From Bacteroidota bacterium (GTDB lineage Bacteria; Bacteroidota; Bacteroidia; Bacteroidales; VadinHA17), in contig DSCJ01000046.1 in assembly GCA_011049175.1 (NCBI GenBank), positions 1 to 39,133 of the forward strand: a DNA stretch of 39,133 bases, given 5' to 3'. Within the stretch, counting starts at the first letter, position 1. Each line of letters begins with the position of its first letter. Shown one piece after another: positions 18,088 through 24,294 of the stretch. The position numbers were made by a program, and so were the translations under genes. Below the pieces are notes generated by a model. It saw nothing but the letters and a program-made list of their open reading frames with translations, searched no databases and was not told where the DNA came from.

Positions 18088-19392
18088 CTAAAATCCGAAT
18101 AATCCGGGAACAAACATGGTGATTGAGGGAATATAGGTTATGATCAACAGAATGACGATCATGGCCACAAAGAAGGGGATCATGGGCTTTACCACATCCT
18201 GTATCCTCAGATGGGCCACACTGCAGCCGATAAACATCACCGCCCCCACAGGAGGAGTGCAGAGCCCGATGTTCAGGTTCAGGATCATGATAATGCCGAA
18301 ATGGATGGGGTCCAGTCCCAGTTGTGAGGTTACCACGGGCAGGAAAATAGGTGTAAAAATCAGCACGGCCGGGGTCATGTCCATAAAAATGCCTACGAAC
18401 AGCAAAATAAAGTTGATCAGCAGCAGAATCACAAAGGGACTGGACGAAACCGAAAGCAATCCGTCGCTGACTGTCTGGGGGATATTTTCAAACGACATAA
18501 CCCAGGAAAGTCCCATGGATGTTGCAATCAGCAGCATGACTATGCCTGTGGTTTTTACCGTCCTGACGATGATGCCCGGCAGATGCCGTATGCGGATTTC
18601 CCTGTACAGGAAAGCCAGGACCAGACAATAAACCACTGCAATGGCCGATGCTTCCGTAGCGGTAAAATAACCCGCCACAATCCCGCCAATTACGATCAGA
18701 AGAAGCAGCAGGCTTGGAAGGGCATCAAAAAACTTGCGGATGGCTTCCCCAAAACCTACTACTTTCCCCACCGGATATCTTTTCCGGTACGCGTATACCC
18801 CTGCTACCAGTATGAGGGCCATACCGGTTAAAATGCCCGGCAGATAGCCCGCCAGAAACAGGGCGGCAATCGATGCTCCCCCACTGGCCAGGGAATATAT
18901 AATCAGGATGTTGCTGGGCGGGATGACCAGGCCGGTAGTGGCTGATGTGATGTTAACCGCAGCCGAATAATTTTCTTCATAACCTTCTTTTTTCATCTCG
19001 GGGCCCATGATGGTGCCGATGGCCGATGCAGAAGCCCCGGCAGATCCTGAAATAGCTCCGAACAACATATTTGCGATCACATTTACAAAGGCCAGGCCTC
19101 CGGGCAACCTGCCTGCCGGAACACGGGCAAATTCAATAAGTCTTCTGGCAATACCTCCTGAATTCATCAGCTGACCCGCCAGGATGAAAAAAGGAATAGC
19201 CAGCAGGGCAAAACTATCGAGGCTGGTAGCCATACGTTGCGCCAGGGTGGCAAAGGCCGGAAGGGTATCAAAACGGGTCAGCATGGTAGCCAGCGCCGAC
19301 AGGCCGATGCTGAAGGCCACAGGGACTCCTATCACCAGAAAGAAGATAAATGAAACGATCAGTACAATGATCCCTGTTATATCAAGTTCCAT
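18088..19392 (-). CDS. TRAP transporter large permease, DctM family
   Basis: This 434-residue protein is almost entirely hydrophobic, with about 12 membrane segments. It has the DctM hallmarks FFILAGQLMNSGGIA near the N-terminus, GAISGSAGASASAIG, and NLNIGLCTPPVGAVMF near the C-terminus. It forms the sodium-driven translocation channel of a tripartite ATP-independent periplasmic transporter. Its start overlaps the small-permease gene by 11 bp and its stop abuts the LacI gene. With UxaC, KDG kinase and KDPG aldolase upstream, the likely cargo is a hexuronate such as galacturonate or glucuronate. TRAP systems are less usual in Bacteroidota than SusCD plus MFS import. Confidence 0.93.
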   Translation of the reverse strand: MELDITGIIVLIVSFIFFLVIGVPVAFSIGLSALATMLTRFDTLPAFATLAQRMATSLDSFALLAIPFFILAGQLMNSGGIARRLIEFARVPAGRLPGGLAFVNVIANMLFGAISGSAGASASAIGTIMGPEMKKEGYEENYSAAVNITSATTGLVIPPSNILIIYSLASGGASIAALFLAGYLPGILTGMALILVAGVYAYRKRYPVGKVVGFGEAIRKFFDALPSLLLLLIVIGGIVAGYFTATEASAIAVVYCLVLAFLYREIRIRHLPGIIVRTVKTTGIVMLLIATSMGLSWVMSFENIPQTVSDGLLSVSSSPFVILLLINFILLFVGIFMDMTPAVLIFTPIFLPVVTSQLGLDPIHFGIIMILNLNIGLCTPPVGAVMFIGCSVAHLRIQDVVKPMIPFFVAMIVILLIITYIPSITMFVPGLFGF

Positions 19393-19882
19393 GCGATGCG
19401 TGATCTGAGGTTTTCCATTCCCGGTACAGATTTTTTATATCGTCCAGGGAGTAATAGCTCATGATAAGTCCGCTGACGGGAACAATCAGATAGACATACC
19501 CGATGGGAATGTGCATGGCGGCCGAGATCTGGTGCATTACAAACCGGGTGTATACCAGCCAGCTGCCTCCGGCAACCATGATAGATAGACAGAACGCCGT
19601 GACCAGAAGATTAATAAATAGTAGCAGTTTTATTCTGGTAGCAGGTGTCAGCTTTCCGTGGAGAATGTCGATAGCCAGGTGTTCATTTTTTCCTTTTACG
19701 TAGGCGGCTCCGGCCATACCCACCCAGACCAGAAGAAACCCGGCCAGCTCGTCGGTGAATGAACTGGGATTGGAGAAAAGATAGCGGCTGGCAACCTGCC
19801 ACACCACATCCACTACCAGCAGGCTCATGATCAGCACCAGGAAGATTTCCAGGGACCTGTCCACATATTTCCTGAGCTTCAT
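19382..19882 (-). CDS. TRAP transporter small permease, DctQ family
   Basis: This 166-residue membrane protein has four hydrophobic helices (about 12-32, 45-62, 85-108, 125-145). The motif SSFTDELAGFLLVWVGMAGAA in the second helix region is characteristic of DctQ. It pairs with the DctM protein encoded directly downstream, whose start overlaps its 3' end by 11 bp, and with the binding protein encoded 52 bp upstream. It is the accessory membrane subunit needed for assembly and for substrate handover. Confidence 0.9.
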   Translation of the reverse strand: MKLRKYVDRSLEIFLVLIMSLLVVDVVWQVASRYLFSNPSSFTDELAGFLLVWVGMAGAAYVKGKNEHLAIDILHGKLTPATRIKLLLFINLLVTAFCLSIMVAGGSWLVYTRFVMHQISAAMHIPIGYVYLIVPVSGLIMSYYSLDDIKNLYREWKTSDHASHGT

Positions 19883-19934
19883 AATGGTTGATGATTAGCC
19901 TGTTTCGACTTCTTCGGGATCATATTCTTTCAAA

Positions 19935-20975
19935 TTATTCCCCTTCAGACTGAGAAAATGCCGAAGCACCGGAGGATTCAACTTCCCGGATCTGTTGAAT
20001 AAGACGGTATACTTTCTCATGGGAACGGTACAGTTGGTAAACGTCCTGTACACTTTGCATGAAAGGGGTTTTGTCGGGACGTATTATTTCCACTCCGGCC
20101 GCTTTCACGGCAGCCAGTGCTTCTTCCTCCGATTTTTTCCATTCCTTTCGCTGCACCTGTACCGACTCGTCAACAGCCTGCTGCAGCCATTCCCTTTCCT
20201 GTTCCGTTAGTTTGTCCCATGCATGGGTGCTGGCTATCAGTACATCGGGGATCATGGTGTGTTCGTTCAGCAGATAGTATTTGCATACTTCGTAGTGACG
20301 CGAAAGGTAGAAACTCGGGGGATTGTTTTCGGCCCCGTCAACCACTCCACCCTGCAGAGCTGTGTAAAGTTCTCCCCAGGCGATGGGAGTGGCCGATCCT
20401 CCCATGGCACGCATCATTTCCACGGCGGTAATGCTCTGCATAACCCGGATCTTTTTCCCTTTCAGGTCGTCGGGTGAGCGGATCGGAGTGGAAGTGTAAA
20501 AACTCCGGGCTCCTGCATCGTAGAAGCACAGTCCCCTGAGCCAGTAATTCTCCCCTTTTGTCAGCACTGAATCGCCAATGGGGCCGTCCAGTACGGTAAA
20601 GTAATGTTCTTTGTCACGGAAAAGATAAGGCAGTCCAAAAACCTGGTATTCCACAACAAAACTTTCCATGGCGGCCGCCGAAACCTTGGTAAGGTCAAGA
20701 CTTCCCAGTTGCAGCAATTCCAGGTTCTCCTTCTCTGAACCCAGAACGCCGTTGGGATATATCTTTATATTCAGCTTGCCGCCGGATAATTCACGTACTC
20801 TTTTCACCATGCATTCCATGGCTATATGTACCGAATGTTTTGTGTCAAGGTTGTGCGTGAGACTGAGGGTCTTGATTCCTGTATCCGGAGTGCATCCGTT
20901 CTGGCAAAGGATGAATATTCCCAAAACGGAAATAATTGATCTCAAAGGAAGCCTGACAGGAGGGGAGGAAGGCAT
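19935..20975 (-). CDS. TRAP transporter substrate-binding protein, DctP family
   Basis: This 346-residue exported protein has a signal peptide with core SIISVLGIFIL, ending in a possible relaxed lipobox at Cys28 (QNGC). It has typical DctP motifs: GVLGSEKENLELLQLG (76-91), LKGKKIRVMQS with Arg177 as the probable carboxylate-binding arginine, and DGAENNP (213-219) followed by YxxxHYEVCKYY. It captures an organic acid in the periplasm for the DctQM pair. The operon context points to hexuronate. It starts 6 bp after the aldolase gene. If Cys28 is lipidated, the protein is tethered to a membrane, whereas classical DctP proteins are soluble. Confidence 0.92.
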   Translation of the reverse strand: MPSSPPVRLPLRSIISVLGIFILCQNGCTPDTGIKTLSLTHNLDTKHSVHIAMECMVKRVRELSGGKLNIKIYPNGVLGSEKENLELLQLGSLDLTKVSAAAMESFVVEYQVFGLPYLFRDKEHYFTVLDGPIGDSVLTKGENYWLRGLCFYDAGARSFYTSTPIRSPDDLKGKKIRVMQSITAVEMMRAMGGSATPIAWGELYTALQGGVVDGAENNPPSFYLSRHYEVCKYYLLNEHTMIPDVLIASTHAWDKLTEQEREWLQQAVDESVQVQRKEWKKSEEEALAAVKAAGVEIIRPDKTPFMQSVQDVYQLYRSHEKVYRLIQQIREVESSGASAFSQSEGE

Positions 20976-20981
20976 ACAAAC

Positions 20982-21653
20982 CTATTTTTTAATTCTTTTA
21001 ATGGATTCGACCATTTCCCTGACCTTTTCAGTCAGAGCCCTGAAATTTCCCGAATCGATCAGTTCTTTGGGGAACAGTTTTGAACCGATACCCACACAGG
21101 CTACACCGGCTTCGAACCAGGCCCGGAGTGTGGCTTCACCGGTATCCACCCCTCCGGCAGGCATGAGGTTTACCCAGGGCATTGGGCCTTTCACGGCTTT
21201 TACAAACGAGGGACCTCCCAGTTCCGATGCCGGGAAAATTTTAATGATCTCCGCCCCGAGTTCCAGGGCTTTGCCTATTTCGGTAACTGTTCCGCATCCG
21301 GGCAACCAGGCAATGCCATGCCGGTTGCACAGTTTTCCCGTTTCTTCATTCAACAGGGGGGAAACAATGAAACGGGCTCCCATCTGAATGAACAGGGCGG
21401 CGGTAGAAGCATTTACCAAAGAACCTGCCCCCAGGAGCATCTCAGGAAGTTCTTCCCTCACATACCGGTTCAGGTGGCTGAAAATTTCATGGGCATCCTC
21501 CTCCCGGTTAACAAATTCAAAAACCCTGATCCCTCCGTCATAACAGGCCCTGACAACATGTTTGCATACTTCGGGGTCGGGATGAAAAAATACCGGTACT
21601 ACCGCGGTTTCTTTCATTATCCGGAAAACTTCACTGCGACCGTTTGTTTCCAT
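20982..21653 (-). CDS. eda: 2-dehydro-3-deoxy-phosphogluconate (KDPG) aldolase
   Basis: This 223-residue cytoplasmic class I aldolase has the Schiff-base lysine Lys138 in IIKIFPASELGG, and Glu46 in RVFEFVNR corresponding to the catalytic glutamate. It splits KDPG into pyruvate and glyceraldehyde-3-phosphate, the last step of uronate breakdown. The usual EVTLRT after the glutamate is replaced by FEFVNRE, a variant I associate with Bacteroidota members of this family. It follows the KDG kinase gene by 62 bp and precedes the dctP-type gene by 6 bp. Length is normal for the family. Confidence 0.92.
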   Translation of the reverse strand: METNGRSEVFRIMKETAVVPVFFHPDPEVCKHVVRACYDGGIRVFEFVNREEDAHEIFSHLNRYVREELPEMLLGAGSLVNASTAALFIQMGARFIVSPLLNEETGKLCNRHGIAWLPGCGTVTEIGKALELGAEIIKIFPASELGGPSFVKAVKGPMPWVNLMPAGGVDTGEATLRAWFEAGVACVGIGSKLFPKELIDSGNFRALTEKVREMVESIKRIKK

Positions 21654-21715
21654 GTGTTTTTTGGATTAGATGGTTGTACAGTTGAACAGTCATGCTGCCG
21701 GGCAGGTTATGGTAT

Positions 21716-22768
21716 TTATCTTGAAACCCTTCCTGAAGCGTCTCCTCCCATCAGCTTTTCAACCTCATGCACGGTAACCAGGTTAAAATCGCCAGGAATG
21801 GTATGCTTCAGGCAGGAAGCGGCCGTGGCAAACCGAAGGGCCCTTTCGTCATCTTTTCCCCAGGTCAGTAACCCATAGATCAGGCCGGCTGCAAAAGCAT
21901 CTCCACCGCCCACACGGTCTACAATGTGGGTAATCTGATAATCAGGTGCGGTAAACAGGGTTTTTCCGTCGTACAGTACTCCTGACCAGGTATTATGGCT
22001 GGCACTGACCGATCCGCGAAGGGTGGTGGCAACTTTCTTAACACGGGGAAACCGCTGCATGATCTGCCCGGAAACGCTGTGGTAGGCATCTGCCTCCACG
22101 TGCCCGCCGGTGATATCTATTCCTTTCGGACTGATCCCGAGTACCAACTCGGCATCCTCCTCGTTTCCTATCACCACATCGCAACCTTCGATCAGGGCAG
22201 GCATGACCTCTCCGGCACTTTTGCCGTATTTCCAGAGGTTCCTTCGGTAGTTCAGGTCGCACGATACCGTTATTCCTTTCCGGCCTGCCGTTTCAATGGC
22301 TTCCCGGCAGGCATCGGCGGCGCCCTGTGATACTGCGGGAGTTATGCCGGTCCAGTGAAACCAGGAAGCGCCTTCCAGAATCCTTTCCCAGTCGAACATA
22401 CCTCTGGTAATCCGGGAAAAGGAGGAATGTGCCCTGTCGTATATTACTTTACTGGGGCGCGATACAGCACCGGTTTCCAGAAAATAGATTCCCATCCGGT
22501 CGCCTCCCGGCAGGATATGTGTGGTGTCGATGCCGTGCTTCATCAGATACATCCGGCAGGCACGACCCAGGTCATTGTCGGGTAAACGGCTCACAAAGGC
22601 AGAGCGGATTCCGAAACCCGCCAGAGAGACAGCGACATTGGCCTCGCCGCCCCCGTAACAGGCTTCAAATGAGGTAGCCTGTGTAAACCGCTGATATCCC
22701 GGAGGCGAAAGCCTCAGCATGATCTCACCGAACGTAATGACTCGTGGTATCATCTTATTATGATTCAT
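21716..22768 (-). CDS. kdgK: 2-dehydro-3-deoxygluconokinase (PfkB family)
   Basis: This 350-residue ribokinase/PfkB-family sugar kinase has the N-terminal FGEIMLRLSPPG and YGGGEANVAVSLAGFG motifs. Its C-terminal catalytic signature DRVGGGDAFAAG has Asp290 as the likely base. It phosphorylates 2-keto-3-deoxygluconate to KDPG for the adjacent aldolase. ATG 22768 overlaps the end of uxaC by 11 bp. An alternative ATG at 22753 would give MIPRVITFGE and leave a 4-bp gap, so the true start is uncertain by five residues. Function within PfkB is set by the neighbours (uxaC, eda) and by overall similarity to KDG kinases. Confidence 0.88.
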   Translation of the reverse strand: MNHNKMIPRVITFGEIMLRLSPPGYQRFTQATSFEACYGGGEANVAVSLAGFGIRSAFVSRLPDNDLGRACRMYLMKHGIDTTHILPGGDRMGIYFLETGAVSRPSKVIYDRAHSSFSRITRGMFDWERILEGASWFHWTGITPAVSQGAADACREAIETAGRKGITVSCDLNYRRNLWKYGKSAGEVMPALIEGCDVVIGNEEDAELVLGISPKGIDITGGHVEADAYHSVSGQIMQRFPRVKKVATTLRGSVSASHNTWSGVLYDGKTLFTAPDYQITHIVDRVGGGDAFAAGLIYGLLTWGKDDERALRFATAASCLKHTIPGDFNLVTVHEVEKLMGGDASGRVSR

Positions 22769-24164
22769 ATTGAAAATACTTCACGGCATTGTGGTGGCAA
22801 ATATCTTCCACAACGGTTTTTAACAGTTCCTTATCGTTGGGTATCAGGCCCCGGTCAACTCCGTTCCCCAGATAATTGCACAGGATTCTCCGGAAATATT
22901 CATGCCGGGGAAAAGAGAGAAAGCTTCTCGAATCGGTAACCATGCCTGCAAAGCGGGCAATCAGTCCCATGACGGAAAGGTGTTTCAGGTGATTTTCAAT
23001 ACCTTCCTTCTGATCGAGAAACCACCATCCGGCTCCGTACTGCATTTTCCCCGGTGTACGTCCGTCCTGGAAATTTCCCAGCAAGGTAATGAACATGGCT
23101 GTATCTGCCGGATTCATGTTATACAGGATGGTCCGGGTCAGCATGTTTTCACGGTCCAGCAGGTCCAGAAACCTTGAAATTGTGTATGCGTCCTGGGGAT
23201 TTCCTATAGAATCGAATCCTTTATCAGCTCCTTTCTTCCGGTACATCCGTGTATTGTTGTTACGCATGGCTCCCAGGTGAAATTGCTGAACCCAGGCTCG
23301 TTTGTGATTCATTTTACAGAGCTCAACCATCAGGCAGGTACGGTAGCTTTCTGTTTCATCTCCTGTAAGTGATTTTCCGGCCCTCAGCTTTTGAAAGGAT
23401 TTTACGGCCCCCGGGTAAAAGCCGCGGGCGTAGTACATTCTTTCCAGTCCGTGATCGGAAGCTTTGCAGCCCGCTTCATGGAAAAAGGCATGACGCTCAT
23501 CGAGTACGGCAATCAGGTCTTCGAGGTTGCGAATGGAATTTCCTGAAACGGATTCCAGTTTTTCTATGTACCGGTTGAAAAATTCCGGGTCTTCTGTTTT
23601 CAGAATGTTGTCGGGCCGGAAGGTTGGACGGACCTGGACGCTGAAATTTTTCAGTGCCCGGTGATATTCCAGGTTGTCTGCCGGATCGTCGGTGGTGCCC
23701 ACTATTTCCACATTCATTTTCTTCAGCAGGTTTTGCGCCCTGAAATCGTCCTGCTGCAGCATGGCAGAAGCCTGTTCATAAATTTTCTCTGCGTTTGCAG
23801 GAGATAACAGTTCGTAAATGTCAAAATACCGCGCCAGTTCGAGGTGAGTCCAGTGATACAGGGGGTTGCCAATGGTGTAGGGTACCGTTTCGGCCCACTT
23901 CAGGAATTTTTCCCGGTAAGACCTGTCTCCCGTGCAGTAGGTTTCGTCGATCCCGTGGGCCCGCATGGCCCTCCACTTGTAATGGTCGTCTTCCAGCCAT
24001 ACCTGGCCCAGGTTTTCAAACCGGTGGTTTTCTGCGATCTGGCGGGGGGAAAGGTGGGTGTGAAAATCAATGATGGGCTGTTTTTCGGCAATATCGTGAT
24101 ACAGCCATGCAGCCGTTTTTCCCTCCAGCATGAACTCCGGATGGATGAAATGTTTTGTTTTCAT
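22758..24164 (-). CDS. uxaC: Uronate (glucuronate/galacturonate) isomerase
   Basis: This 468-residue cytoplasmic enzyme belongs to the amidohydrolase-like UxaC family. The start region (KHFIHPEFMLEG) and IIDFHTHLSP with metal-binding His35 and His37 are diagnostic, as are NPLYHWTHLELARYF and VQQFHLGAMRNNNTRM. It converts D-glucuronate to fructuronate or D-galacturonate to tagaturonate. It is the first gene of the uronate operon and is preceded by a promoter candidate and a dyad. The later reductase (UxuB/UxaB) and dehydratase (UxuA/UxaA) are absent from the window. They must be encoded elsewhere for the path to reach the KDG used by the next gene. Confidence 0.96.
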   Translation of the reverse strand: MKTKHFIHPEFMLEGKTAAWLYHDIAEKQPIIDFHTHLSPRQIAENHRFENLGQVWLEDDHYKWRAMRAHGIDETYCTGDRSYREKFLKWAETVPYTIGNPLYHWTHLELARYFDIYELLSPANAEKIYEQASAMLQQDDFRAQNLLKKMNVEIVGTTDDPADNLEYHRALKNFSVQVRPTFRPDNILKTEDPEFFNRYIEKLESVSGNSIRNLEDLIAVLDERHAFFHEAGCKASDHGLERMYYARGFYPGAVKSFQKLRAGKSLTGDETESYRTCLMVELCKMNHKRAWVQQFHLGAMRNNNTRMYRKKGADKGFDSIGNPQDAYTISRFLDLLDRENMLTRTILYNMNPADTAMFITLLGNFQDGRTPGKMQYGAGWWFLDQKEGIENHLKHLSVMGLIARFAGMVTDSRSFLSFPRHEYFRRILCNYLGNGVDRGLIPNDKELLKTVVEDICHHNAVKYFQYES

Positions 24165-24166
24165 AA

Positions 24167-24182
24167 TGACCGTTAACGAACA
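24167..24182. promoter_or_regulatory. Candidate LacI-type operator upstream of uxaC
   Basis: The 16-mer TGACCGTTAACGAACA has a perfect 8-bp core palindrome CGTTAACG (24171-24178) flanked by matching TG and CA ends, a layout common to LacI-family operators. It overlaps the transcription start expected from the promoter at 24184-24215, so a bound repressor would block initiation. It is a single site seen by eye, and no second copy was found nearby. Confidence 0.42.
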
Positions 24183-24183
24183 C

Positions 24184-24215
24184 GAAAAATAGAACAGGTT
24201 TGTTATTTATCCAAA
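24184..24215 (-). promoter_or_regulatory. Predicted Bacteroidota promoter of uronate operon
   Basis: Read on the minus strand, TTTG (24215-24212) is followed after 20 nt by TATTTTTC (24191-24184). This matches the Bacteroidota -33 TTTG / 19-21 nt / -7 TAnnTTTG pattern with one mismatch at the final base. Transcription would start near 24178, leaving a short leader of about 14 nt before the uxaC ATG. Confidence 0.5.
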
Positions 24216-24294
24216 TGAATGCCGTTTTTTTCATCCGTTTTCTTCACTTAAATCAAGTTTTCATTATCTTTCGATTCATCGATAATACCTGAAT

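Noticed and set aside
24265-24285. TATCTTTC and an imperfect dyad before the SusR-like gene as promoter and operator
   Set aside because: The -7 match is imperfect, no -33 TTTG lies at the right distance, and the dyad is short, so there is not enough to call.
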